Shown: positions 8,277 to 15,306 of the stretch, piece by piece
Layout: each line of letters starts with the position of its first letter
How positions within the stretch are numbered: position 1 is the stretch's first letter
Source: Acidobacteriota bacterium
Lineage (GTDB): Bacteria > Acidobacteriota > Terriglobia > Bryobacterales > Bryobacteraceae
DNA: 32,560 nt
NCBI GenBank assembly: GCA_016871095.1
Contig: VFZS01000001.1
Location: 1-32,560 of the forward strand
Reading direction: 5' to 3'
Translations under genes and position numbers: made by a program
The notes under the pieces: generated by a model
What the model was told of the DNA's origin: nothing
Databases searched by the model: none
The model's input: the letters and a program-made list of their open reading frames with translations, nothing else

Positions 8277-9160
8277 AGCACAAACCTCCCCGTGCTCTGC
8301 CCGCGACCCTGCCGCCAGTGCCGCGTGAACCTCGGCGCCAGTTTGATCCGCGTCGGCCCCCGGCGCCGCGCGTCCGTCAGCGCCATCCCCGCCACCAGCG
8401 TCTCGAACCGCTTCTCCGCCGCTTGCGCTCCGGCGTAGTCCTCCTGGTGGTCGCGGATGTCAGCCTGCACGCCGGCGATCAGCGCCGCCGGCCGCAGCCA
8501 AGGCAACAAGCTGGCTGAGGTCGTCCCTGCCGAAAGCGCCGTCTTCTCGGCCACGTAAGTGATCAGGTAGCCCTTCGCCGCGTCCGGGATCGGGTAGAGC
8601 TCGACCTGCATCTTCGGCGGGTCGCTGGTGTCATCCATGCACGGCGCCCACAAGCCCGGGTCGCCCGTCGAGGGCCGCGCCGGGTAGCACGCATTCAACT
8701 CGCCCCGACTGAACCGCTTCAACTCCCCCGCTGGGTCCAGACTCCGAACGGTCTCCAGGATTCGGCAATCGCTCGGCAACGCATAGACGTTGGCGAAGAT
8801 CATGTAGCCCGCCGCCGTGTCGGTGTCGCCCTCATAAGCCCGGTCGAGGGTCCCTGTGGTGTTCCCGGTGCGCGTGAAGGTGTAATACTCGCTCCGGGCA
8901 GTCACGCGGAACCGCCGCCCGCTCATGGCCGCAGTCCACGTCGTGCCCGTCCCGGTGACCGCCGTGCTTGCGGCTGTCACCGCCACCGTCCCCGTCTCAT
9001 ACGGCGCCACGCTCAGCAGCGTGCCATCAACGTGCAGCCGCTCCCACTGAAGCCGGTCCAGGATCTCCAGGTACCTCCCGTCCATCCAGGCTTCGAGTAG
9101 ATCTGGGTCGATCCCCGGAGCCGATTTCGTCAGCAGGAATCTGAGTTGCCCGTACTTCAT
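8273..9160 (-). CDS. Neck/tail tube-like virion protein
   Basis: 295 residues starting MKYGQLRFLLTKSAPGID. A helical start is followed by a beta domain with the phrase VTGTGTTWTAAMSGRRFRV (residues about 68-86), a motif widespread in phage structural proteins, and TLDRAYEGDTDTAAGY. The second half has LYPIPDAAKGYLITYVAEKT and a helical C-terminus. It overlaps the next gene by 4 bp (GTGA). Three adjacent genes of this adaptor type suggest a multi-component neck. Exact role not resolved. Confidence 0.65.
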   Translation of the reverse strand: MKYGQLRFLLTKSAPGIDPDLLEAWMDGRYLEILDRLQWERLHVDGTLLSVAPYETGTVAVTAASTAVTGTGTTWTAAMSGRRFRVTARSEYYTFTRTGNTTGTLDRAYEGDTDTAAGYMIFANVYALPSDCRILETVRSLDPAGELKRFSRGELNACYPARPSTGDPGLWAPCMDDTSDPPKMQVELYPIPDAAKGYLITYVAEKTALSAGTTSASLLPWLRPAALIAGVQADIRDHQEDYAGAQAAEKRFETLVAGMALTDARRRGPTRIKLAPRFTRHWRQGRGQSTGRFVL

Positions 9161-9184
9161 CGCCTCACCACGAGCCTCCTCTCG

Positions 9185-9520
9185 TCACTCGGGCGTCGAT
9201 CTCGTCGGCGCCGTGCGCTGCGCCTCAGCGCACGACAATTTGTCTTCTACCTCGATCACCCGGCACCCCGTGCGCGCCTGTATGGCCCTGAGTAATCTCG
9301 TCAATTGCTCCTCATAGTCCGCTTGCCGTCTGAGCGATTCCGCCCGCACGCGATCTTCCCGGTAAATCTTCCGCTCCAGGTCGCGGATCGCCTCCCGGTC
9401 CTCCGCCGTAAGCGTGGCGGCGTTCGGCTCTGGCTTGGCCGGTCCCTGACCCAGGCTCGCGGGCAGCAATAGCGCCAGCCAGCACGAGGCGAAAATCAAG
9501 GCAGGCACCCAGCGTTTCAT
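9185..9520 (-). CDS. Exported coiled-coil protein (spanin-like candidate)
   Basis: 111 residues from ATG 9520, with AGGAGG 4 bases upstream. Residues 1-25 are a signal peptide or membrane anchor (MKRWVPALIFASCWLALLLP). Residues about 38-80 are a charged helix (EDREAIRDLERKIYREDRVR) likely to be a coiled coil, followed by two cysteines (TGCRVIEVEDKLSC) and a flexible tail. An inner-membrane spanin (Rz-like) has this outline, but no lysin is next to it, so a lysis role is only a candidate. Its 5' part lies inside the extended frame of the preceding gene. Confidence 0.6.
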   Translation of the reverse strand: MKRWVPALIFASCWLALLLPASLGQGPAKPEPNAATLTAEDREAIRDLERKIYREDRVRAESLRRQADYEEQLTRLLRAIQARTGCRVIEVEDKLSCAEAQRTAPTRSTPE

Positions 9521-10115
9521 TTGACCTCCTGGTAAGATGCCGGGCCTGCCAGTTGACGGCGACGCCCGTAAACAGGCTGACGCCCGTGAAGCTGCGGAAA
9601 CGGAGGACTGTCAATCCTCCGTGAATGGATACCCGTGCCCAGAGGTCGTAAGCCCAGCCGAGGCTGCCTCCGCGTCCGTGGTAGACGCTCCAGGGGTCGC
9701 GCAAGTGGGCGGTAGCCGTAACGCGCACTGGGCCGAAGGCACCGGACCAGCAGGCCGAGGGATACAGCGCCGCGCGATGCCACTGGCTGTTGCGTGTGTA
9801 CCGCAGCAGCGCCGCCGGGCCAAAGCCCTTGACTACCGGGGCGCACGCCTGCGCCCAGCCCGCCCAGCCGTTGCCGACGCTCTGCTTGCGGAGTGGCGCT
9901 ACCCAGGCGGTCGCTTGCAGGTGCGAGTTGACGGTCGAGACACCCGCCGCCGGGGCGGGGCGCACGTATCCCAGTCCTTCGGAGGAGACAGCCCCCACCA
10001 GCAGTCCGGTCTGGGCCTGCGCCGCGCCCGCCGCCAAGAGTAGAATCGCCCCATAGATGACGCCGAGTAGCAACGCCTGGTAGCGTCTGGACTGTTGAGG
10101 CCGCTTCCCGAGCAT
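9312..10115 (-). CDS. Exported beta-rich protein, outer-membrane-barrel-like
   Basis: Start ATG 10115 with AGGAG 6 bases upstream. Residues 1-35 form a clear Sec signal (LLLGVIYGAILLLAAGAAQA, cleavage after AQA). Residues about 36-200 are beta-rich with alternating hydrophobic strands and many aromatics (ALLRYTRNSQWHRAALYP, GGLTVLRFRSFTGVSLF, GVAVNW), like a small outer-membrane barrel. The frame has no stop there and runs 209 bp into the next gene; the last ~69 residues are low-complexity Arg/Gly/Ala and look like read-through of the wrong frame. The neighbouring frame ends with TGA at 9517, in ATGA coupling with the next gene, so a small frameshift near 9540-9570 is possible. Function unknown. 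Confidence 0.6.
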   Translation of the reverse strand: MLGKRPQQSRRYQALLLGVIYGAILLLAAGAAQAQTGLLVGAVSSEGLGYVRPAPAAGVSTVNSHLQATAWVAPLRKQSVGNGWAGWAQACAPVVKGFGPAALLRYTRNSQWHRAALYPSACWSGAFGPVRVTATAHLRDPWSVYHGRGGSLGWAYDLWARVSIHGGLTVLRFRSFTGVSLFTGVAVNWQARHLTRRSNETLGACLDFRLVLAGAIAAREPGSGTGQARAERRHAYGGGPGGDPRPGAEDLPGRSRAGGIAQTASGL

Positions 10116-10185
10116 TCCCGTCTCCTGCTCGATGATGTTGACCGGATGCGAGAGACATATGAGACCTGGTGCGACCAGCGTGGCC

Positions 10186-10542
10186 TTATTTGATGGCCCC
10201 TTCTACTGCTGCATCCTGTGCCACCTTCGCCGCGTCGATCTTGGCTTGCTCGTCAGCCACGGCCTTCAGGTATGGGCGCACCACTGACTTGACGAACCCG
10301 CCGATGACACGCTGCCACAGGCTCGCGGCCGTGGGGTAGGTCAGCACCGGGGGGTCGCCCGGATTCACGCTCGGCGTCGTCTGCGCAAGACGCCACTGGT
10401 TCAACGCCTGAAGAGCCGCATTGCTCGTGGTCAAGGTCACTGTGCTAACCACTGTGCCTGCATCGTTACGGACCACGATCTGGATTTCCGCAGCCGCCGC
10501 GAGGGTGGCCGCAATCAGAAGACCGAGAAGGATTCGTTTCAT
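10186..10542 (-). CDS. Small secreted protein
   Basis: 118 residues from ATG 10542, with GAGGAG 5 bases upstream. Residues 1-18 are a Sec signal (MKRILLGLLIAATLAAAA) with likely cleavage before EIQIVV. The mature part has one beta segment (VRNDAGTVVSTVTL), a short helix (ALQALNQWRLAQ), then SLWQRVIGGFVKSVVRPYL and a charged helical tail (DEQAKIDAAKVAQDA). It lies 9 bp after a fibre-like gene and 70 bp before the barrel-like gene. I do not recognise the family. Confidence 0.7.
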   Translation of the reverse strand: MKRILLGLLIAATLAAAAEIQIVVRNDAGTVVSTVTLTTSNAALQALNQWRLAQTTPSVNPGDPPVLTYPTAASLWQRVIGGFVKSVVRPYLKAVADEQAKIDAAKVAQDAAVEGAIK

Positions 10543-10551
10543 AGTCTCTCC

Positions 10552-12213
10552 TCAACACGTTGTCGCCGTCACGATCCCGTTGGTCACGGTGATAGTGCAG
10601 GCTCCCGAGTCATCGCCCTTGCGCACGCTGATTGCGCCGTTATAGCCCGCGACGCCGCCCACCGCGTAGCTCAGGGCATCCAGCGCGCCGTAGGCCGAGT
10701 CATCCGCCACGCGGATTTGCACGCCCGCCGCGTTGCGCTTGAGGGCGGGGAAGCTGGAGGTCGTGCCGCCGAGTTGGAGGAGGCCGAAGTCGGCACCGAG
10801 ATGGTTGGTCAATAGGATGTTACCGCTAGTTGGCGAAGTCATCAGGCTTCTGCTAGTCCAGCCCATTTCGCCACTAGCCGCAGCATATACACCCTCTGCT
10901 GCCGAGATTCTTCCCGATACCCCAGTAGGCGGTGTCCCAACACCAAGCGATTTCACTACTGCTAGATCACCGCCTTTCGTGATCGTCGCCGCCAACGTCT
11001 CCGTCCCGGCCCTCGTGGTGTAGAACTCAATCCGCCCGTCCTCACTCCCTGCTGTCGCAGTTGTCCACTTCGCTTCGATGCTCGCAGCGATGTGATTCGT
11101 GCTGCCCGTGGCCGTCTCAAGCTCGAACTCCAACCCCGCCCCGTCATTGGCCGCGCACCCTCCCGCTCCCGCGCAGGTGCGGGTAAGGCGCTGGACATAG
11201 CCGGTCGTACCGGAGGTGGCGAGGTCGTATTCGGCGTGGAGTGTACGGTCTGGTGTGCCTGACGGCAAGATACCCAAGAAGTTGCCAAAGTGAACAATCA
11301 CTGGCGTGTTGGCTTGGCCATACGCCAGTTCCAAGGGGTCACCCGGAGCGTGACTCTCTAAAGTGTCGAAGTAGGCCCTCCTCAACCACCCATCAATTAA
11401 CGTCTGGCCCGAGAGGTTCTTGACATTATTCGCGCTGACGCTTCCATTGGCCACCACGTTCCCGCCCTGCACTTCCTTCAGGCTCACGTCATCCAGCGTC
11501 ACCCCGCCGCTCGTGCTGGTGCAGGAGATCCCGAAGTCGGTTACCGTCCCGGCGCTCTTGAAATATGTCGTCTGCGCCCCGTTGGTCAACGTCAACGAGC
11601 GCGTTTCGCTGCCGTACTGCGTTGCAGCAGCCGCCGTCGTATCAATCGTGCAGGCCGGATCGCCGGACTTGCCGCTGACGGTGTAGGTGAAAACGTAATG
11701 CCTATTGGCAACCAGCGCCACGGCCAGATTCGCGGCGGTCTGGACCAGCGTACCTGCATGGGTCGCGTCGGTGTAGACGGCAGCCCCCCCGGTGTCATCC
11801 ATGTCACCAGTGACGTCCCAGTTGGCGTGGGTGGCGAAGCCGGTCTCGTTCAGCGATTCGCTGCCGAGGACGGAGCGGTTGAGCACTTCGAAATTCGTTC
11901 CCTCAACCTGCACGGGATTCGTCGAGCCGTAGTCATACAGCTTGCTCGGCCCCAGCACGCCCGCCGCGCTCACGCGCGGAATGACGGAGGCAGCGGTCAG
12001 CACAGAAGCCCCGGTCACCCCATCCAGTCCGCCGCGCCCAAGCACCGTGGGTGTCCACTGGCCGGTGGCAGAGAGGTAAGTCAACACCTCGGCGTCGTTC
12101 GGCGCCGTAGATGAGATCCGCCTCCCCTGAAGTGATCGCGCATTCGTGCTGGGTGGATACTGCGCACCCAGCACCGAAACGAAAGCCAGAACTGCAAGGA
12201 TTGTGTCTTTCAT
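10552..12213 (-). CDS. Fibre-like protein with signal peptide and jelly-roll domain
   Basis: 553 residues from ATG 12213; an upstream in-frame extension is rejected because it lies inside the preceding gene and the ATGA at 12210-12213 gives the usual coupling. Residues 1-17 (MKDTILAVLAFVSVLGA) look like a Sec signal, odd for a virion fibre. Residues about 110-250 form a beta jelly-roll like carbohydrate-binding modules (ANWDVTGDMDDTGG, VTLDDVSLKEVQGGNVV). Later sections (ISAAEGVYAAASGEMGW, YGALDALSYAVGG) are typical of phage fibre tips, and the end (CTITVTNGIVTATTC) closes a small beta fold. Either a fibre or an exported glycan-binding protein. Confidence 0.7.
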   Translation of the reverse strand: MKDTILAVLAFVSVLGAQYPPSTNARSLQGRRISSTAPNDAEVLTYLSATGQWTPTVLGRGGLDGVTGASVLTAASVIPRVSAAGVLGPSKLYDYGSTNPVQVEGTNFEVLNRSVLGSESLNETGFATHANWDVTGDMDDTGGAAVYTDATHAGTLVQTAANLAVALVANRHYVFTYTVSGKSGDPACTIDTTAAAATQYGSETRSLTLTNGAQTTYFKSAGTVTDFGISCTSTSGGVTLDDVSLKEVQGGNVVANGSVSANNVKNLSGQTLIDGWLRRAYFDTLESHAPGDPLELAYGQANTPVIVHFGNFLGILPSGTPDRTLHAEYDLATSGTTGYVQRLTRTCAGAGGCAANDGAGLEFELETATGSTNHIAASIEAKWTTATAGSEDGRIEFYTTRAGTETLAATITKGGDLAVVKSLGVGTPPTGVSGRISAAEGVYAAASGEMGWTSRSLMTSPTSGNILLTNHLGADFGLLQLGGTTSSFPALKRNAAGVQIRVADDSAYGALDALSYAVGGVAGYNGAISVRKGDDSGACTITVTNGIVTATTC

Positions 12214-12566
12214 CGCGCGATGTACCTCCGGGCGTGCAGGATGAGCGTCCGCGCCGCCGTCTGCGCCACCGGCACGCTGCTCGTGCCGCTGCGGATCTTG
12301 AGCCAGATCGCGCTCTTGAACTGCGAGCTGTCCACCTCGCGGAACTGGCCCGCCGTGACCGTGTTGGTCAACTCCGTCCCGGCGTCGTCCCGCAGGATGT
12401 GCCAATTGCTCCCGTCGAGTGAGACCTGGAAAGCGATCCCGGCGGCGTCCCACGCCGCCGGGTACTCGATGGCGATTAAACTGAACTCCCCGCCAATGAA
12501 GACCGCGCCGCTCAGGCTCTCGCCCAACGCGATCGTGGCCGTGATCTTGTGTAGGTAGCTGCTCAT
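12210..12566 (-). CDS. Small virion protein, beta-sandwich
   Basis: 118 residues from ATG 12566 with GGAGG 4 bases upstream. Pattern: ITATIALGESLSGAVFIGG, then LIAIEYPAAWDAAGIAFQVS, LDGSNWHIL, and IWLKIRSGTSSVPVAQTAAR. I recall this arrangement from many uncharacterised phage structural proteins encoded near tail fibres. All-beta prediction fits a decoration or tail-tip role. Overlaps the next gene by ATGA. Confidence 0.7.
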   Translation of the reverse strand: MSSYLHKITATIALGESLSGAVFIGGEFSLIAIEYPAAWDAAGIAFQVSLDGSNWHILRDDAGTELTNTVTAGQFREVDSSQFKSAIWLKIRSGTSSVPVAQTAARTLILHARRYIAR

Positions 12567-12586
12567 GGGCCCTCCGACGATTCGCA

Positions 12587-12606
12587 GGGCGGGGTCTCCC
12601 CCGCCC
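12587..12606 (-). terminator. GC hairpin between structural genes
   Basis: GGGCGGGG (12587-12594) pairs perfectly with CCCCGCCC (12599-12606) across a 4-base loop in the 54-bp gap between two virion genes. No U-tract follows on the coding strand, so it is more likely an attenuator or RNA-processing hairpin than a strong terminator. Confidence 0.4.
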
Positions 12607-12620
12607 CAGCCTGGCGCCCC

Positions 12621-13052
12621 TTACGGAATGCGCGTCAAACTCACGCGCAGGGTGACCGCGTCCACCGCGGTCAGCGTGCCCGTCGGCACCACCCCGAGGG
12701 CGTCCCCGATGGCCAGTCGCAGGTTCCCCGCCGTGCCGTGCAGCGTCCCGGCTTGGTTGGTGTTTGCGGCCGCCTTTAGGTTCAGCCCGCTGGCCAGCAC
12801 ATCATCGCCGCTGGCCTTCGCCGTGCCCGAAGGCACTTTCTTGACCATCAGCGTCACGCCTCCGGCGTCGGTCCCCGCCACCGCGTGCCGCTCCACCACC
12901 GCGGTCACCTCATAAGCGGCGTCCGCAATGAAGAACAGCCCGTCGTAGTCGGTGGCTGCGGCCCCGGCTGGCGTGTTAAAAACCGCCAACTGCGTCTTCG
13001 GCACCACACTGATGGTGCCTTCAATCTGGGTAACTCCTCTCGTGAGTCCCAT
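12621..13052 (-). CDS. Small virion protein next to major capsid
   Basis: 143 residues from ATG 13052, preceded by an almost ideal AGGAGGTGA. Beta-rich: LFFIADAAYEVTAVVERHAV, then VTLMVKKVPSGTAKASGDDV, LNLKAAANTNQAGTL and LAIGDALGVVPTGTLTAVD. This phrase order is familiar from phage proteins encoded beside the major capsid gene, usually annotated hypothetical. A capsid-associated or tail-associated virion protein is inferred. The strong ribosome site suggests a high-copy product. No catalytic motif. Confidence 0.7.
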   Translation of the reverse strand: MGLTRGVTQIEGTISVVPKTQLAVFNTPAGAAATDYDGLFFIADAAYEVTAVVERHAVAGTDAGGVTLMVKKVPSGTAKASGDDVLASGLNLKAAANTNQAGTLHGTAGNLRLAIGDALGVVPTGTLTAVDAVTLRVSLTRIP

Positions 13053-13068
13053 CCTTCACCTCCTGTCG

Positions 13069-13116
13069 GTGGGGCCGGCTTTAGCCGGCCGGCTGGCCGG
13101 CCGCCGTCGGCCCCAC
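13069..13116. repeat. 48-bp compound palindrome after the capsid gene
   Basis: GTGGGGCCG (13069-13077) pairs with CGGCCCCAC (13108-13116). Inside lies GGCCGGC-TTTA-GCCGGCC (13073-13090) and a second GGCCGGC block. On the coding strand it follows the major capsid stop, so the transcript would form a very stable hairpin between capsid and the next gene. The left half is shared with 15260-15282 and its core with 15899-15910 (CGGCTTTAGCCG), which marks it as a dispersed REP-like element. Confidence 0.8.
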
Positions 13117-13147
13117 ACGCTCTTTCAGTTGCCAGCTAGCCGTCGAT

Positions 13148-14077
13148 TCAAGCCCCGGGCACTCCGTACACGCCGTAGTAGCTCGACCAGCCGGAGCTGC
13201 ACCGGTACCACATCGCCGTCTTGATGGACCGGCTGTCGAAGTCCACGTCATGCACCGTGTTCGGCTTCTCGCGCCAGTAGAACCGCAACTGCGTGTCCTC
13301 CGGGTCGGCCGTCACGAACCAGGCATCCGGGTCGGTCACGAAGTCCCAGACGAACACCTCGTCGAAGCTCGGCAGCCCCACCCGGCGCTTGAAAGCGTTC
13401 GGCGTGTTGTTCGCAGTGTCCGAGCGCATCGTCGCCGTCAGCATCTCCTGCGCCGCGAACTCGAGCTCCGGCGGCACCACCAGCCTGGTCGGCCGCACAC
13501 GGATCTTCTTGCCGCTCGGTCCCTTCATGCGCCGGAAATCGGTCAGCACCAGTTCGATCGCCGGGATATCCAGGTCCATCGAAGCCGCCGGCCTATTAGC
13601 CTGGACGCCGCCGGCCTTCACCAGCGGATGCGCGGTCGAGAACAGCGCCACCCCATCCGGGCCGGCGTAGGCCCCGGCGGTGAAGCCATTGTTGAAGTGG
13701 CTGGCGACCGTCAGTTCGACCGTCTCCTTGGCCCCGTTGCCGAGGTCCGCCGCCAGGTTCGTCATGATCCCGAAGCGGTCGTCATCGACCATGACCTTCG
13801 TGATCTTGAACCCGAGCCCGAACTGCTCGTGCAGGTAGGTCTTGTCGAACCCGGGCACGGCGACGTCGTACCGCATCGGCCCGCCTTCCGGGATCACATG
13901 GAAGGTCCCCAGCCCGCTCGTCTCGCTGGTCTGCTCGATCGACCGGCCCGACGTCATCACCCGGAAGATCCGGCTGAACTGCGGAGGCCACCGGTCGAAC
14001 CGCTCGAAAATCACCTCGTCCAGCGCGGGTAGCATCGAGGTGAGGAAGAGATCAGGGAATTGTGCTCTGATAAGCAT
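13148..14077 (-). CDS. Major capsid protein (HK97 fold, Mu gpT-like)
   Basis: 309 residues from ATG 14077, with AAGGAG 8 bases upstream. The N-terminal half contains SGRSIEQTSETSGLGTFHVI and PGFDKTYLHEQFGLGFKITK; the middle has ELTVASHFNNGF and the phrase VALFSTAHPLVKAGG, a hallmark of the Mu-type gpT major head subunit. The second half has RRMKGPSGKKIRVRPTRLVV and VPPELEFAAQEML, the conserved 'P-x-x-L-V-V-P-P-x-L-E-x-x-A' segment of these coat proteins. Length fits the family. It lies directly after a decoration-type gene and scaffold, the normal order. Assembles the icosahedral shell. Confidence 0.85.
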   Translation of the reverse strand: MLIRAQFPDLFLTSMLPALDEVIFERFDRWPPQFSRIFRVMTSGRSIEQTSETSGLGTFHVIPEGGPMRYDVAVPGFDKTYLHEQFGLGFKITKVMVDDDRFGIMTNLAADLGNGAKETVELTVASHFNNGFTAGAYAGPDGVALFSTAHPLVKAGGVQANRPAASMDLDIPAIELVLTDFRRMKGPSGKKIRVRPTRLVVPPELEFAAQEMLTATMRSDTANNTPNAFKRRVGLPSFDEVFVWDFVTDPDAWFVTADPEDTQLRFYWREKPNTVHDVDFDSRSIKTAMWYRCSSGWSSYYGVYGVPGA

Positions 14078-14089
14078 GGTCGTCGCTCC

Positions 14090-14602
14090 TTACACCCCGA
14101 CCGCATCGCTAGCCATGCGGTGCTTGTTGATGAGGATTTCGAGGCGCGCATACGCCCCGTAGTCGTTGCCAGGGACGGCCAGCTTCTTGAGAAGGTGGAC
14201 GTCCAGGGTGGAGGTCACGTCCTCCGTCGCCGAGTTCACCTCGTGCCCGCTCTTCAGCGCCGTCGCGTCCCCGGCGTTGTAGATCAGGTTTGCGTTCAGC
14301 CCCATGTCGGCCTCGTCCAGGCTGCCGTCCGCCTGGCAGTCGAAAACCACGTCCGGACTCACCACCACCAGGTGGGTGGTGGCCTTCGAAGCCGCGCCCC
14401 AGTTCAAATTGACCCCGGTGATGCGCGTGGTCCCCGGGGTCGCTGGGGTCTCGATCGTGTTGTCGGCCACGCGCGCCACGGCGTCGCCGGGGTAGAGCGC
14501 GGTGCCGTAGCCGACGGCTTTGCTGAATTCCTCGTGTACCCACGGACCCCCACCGAGCGAGTAGAGCGGCAGGAGCCCATGGGGATTGTCAACGTTCGCC
14601 AT
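14090..14602 (-). CDS. Capsid-associated (decoration-type) protein
   Basis: 170 residues from ATG 14602 with AGGAG upstream. It starts MANVDNPHGLLPLYSLGGG, an opening I recall from proteins encoded just before phage major capsid genes. A small beta-barrel section follows (LYPGDAVARVADNTIETPA, RITGVNLNWG, THLVVVSPDVVFDCQADG), then a helical tail (YGAYARLEILINKHRM). Probably a head decoration or cement protein. Twelve base pairs separate it from the capsid gene, so the two are expressed together. Confidence 0.7.
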   Translation of the reverse strand: MANVDNPHGLLPLYSLGGGPWVHEEFSKAVGYGTALYPGDAVARVADNTIETPATPGTTRITGVNLNWGAASKATTHLVVVSPDVVFDCQADGSLDEADMGLNANLIYNAGDATALKSGHEVNSATEDVTSTLDVHLLKKLAVPGNDYGAYARLEILINKHRMASDAVGV

Positions 14603-14633
14603 AGACAGTTCTCCTGTGTCTGTTTCCGCTGAA

Positions 14634-14653
14634 TGACCCGGTTTGCCGGGTCA
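14634..14653 (-). terminator. Perfect 8-bp hairpin before decoration gene
   Basis: TGACCCGG (14634-14641) and CCGGGTCA (14646-14653) pair across a TTTG/CAAA loop in the 59-bp gap. With the hairpins at 12587 and 13069 it brackets the decoration and capsid genes, which could set transcript processing or partial termination. No U-tract on the coding strand. Confidence 0.4.
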
Positions 14654-14661
14654 GGGTGGGC

Positions 14662-15306
14662 TTAGTCCTCGATCTCGCGGGAGTTCCCGCGATGCAGAGA
14701 CAGACCAACGGAGGCGACCCGCTCGCGGTTTCGCGTGTCGCGCAGCACATCCCGGCGCTTGAGGGGGCTGACCCCTTCCACCTTGGCGTCGCGAATGGCT
14801 TTCTCCTGCTGCTCCTGTAGCGTTGACTCGGCCTGGCGCAGCGCTGCATTCCCGACTTCGCGGTAATACGCGTTGCGTTTTTCGGCGAGCTTCTTCGGCA
14901 TCCTCGCCAGAGTCATGCCCGCCATCTTGATCGTTTCGCCGCGCTTGTCCTTCGCCGGGTCCCAGCCGCGCATTCCGCGCCGCTTGACCACATTGTCGGA
15001 CAACGCCCGGTACTGCATGTCGGGCCGCTGATCGGCCACCTTGTCTATTGCTTCCTGCAACGGGTCTGGGGTGGACCATGGCTCGATCAGGTCATTGGCC
15101 GCTGCCTCACGCGCCTCGATAGCCCGATCGAACCCGTCCTTCACCCGCACCCGCACCTGGCTACGCGGCGCCGCCGCGTTAAACTCGTCGATGCCCTGAT
15201 CCGTGTAGCGGTGCGGGATGGCGTGCTCCAGATGCTCCGGAATGGGCTTCCCCTGCACCGTGGGGCCGGCTTTAGCCGGCCGCGCTTTGGCTGTTCGCTT
15301 CGCCAT
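14662..15306 (-). CDS. Conserved phage protein of unknown function (head region)
   Basis: 214 residues from ATG 15306; a GTG one codon earlier is possible, but ATG overlaps the scaffold stop as TGATG. The protein is basic and mostly helical. Residues about 8-16 (ARPAKAGPT) are encoded by an inserted palindromic repeat (15260-15282). A recognisable phrase is DMQYRALSDNVVKRRGMRGW, which I associate with phage proteins between scaffold and capsid genes; the C-terminal half is a long charged helix (AALRQAESTLQEQQEKAIRD). Function unknown; an internal head protein or assembly factor would fit its place. Confidence 0.65.
   Translation of the reverse strand: MAKRTAKARPAKAGPTVQGKPIPEHLEHAIPHRYTDQGIDEFNAAAPRSQVRVRVKDGFDRAIEAREAAANDLIEPWSTPDPLQEAIDKVADQRPDMQYRALSDNVVKRRGMRGWDPAKDKRGETIKMAGMTLARMPKKLAEKRNAYYREVGNAALRQAESTLQEQQEKAIRDAKVEGVSPLKRRDVLRDTRNRERVASVGLSLHRGNSREIED
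15260..15282. repeat. REP-like palindrome inserted in frame in a coding sequence
   Basis: GTGGGGCCGGC-TTTA-GCCGGCCG is identical over 22 bases to the left part of the intergenic palindrome at 13069-13090. Here it lies within the 14662-15306 gene near its 5' end and is read in frame as part of ARPAKAGPT. Its shared core CGGCTTTAGCCG occurs again in the scaffold gene at 15899-15910, read as PAKAD. Confidence 0.85.

Noticed and set aside
9517-10158. 213-aa minus-strand frame
   Set aside because: Arg/Gly-rich and lacks the signal peptide and ribosome site of the overlapping barrel-like frame; only its last part may be relevant to a frameshift.
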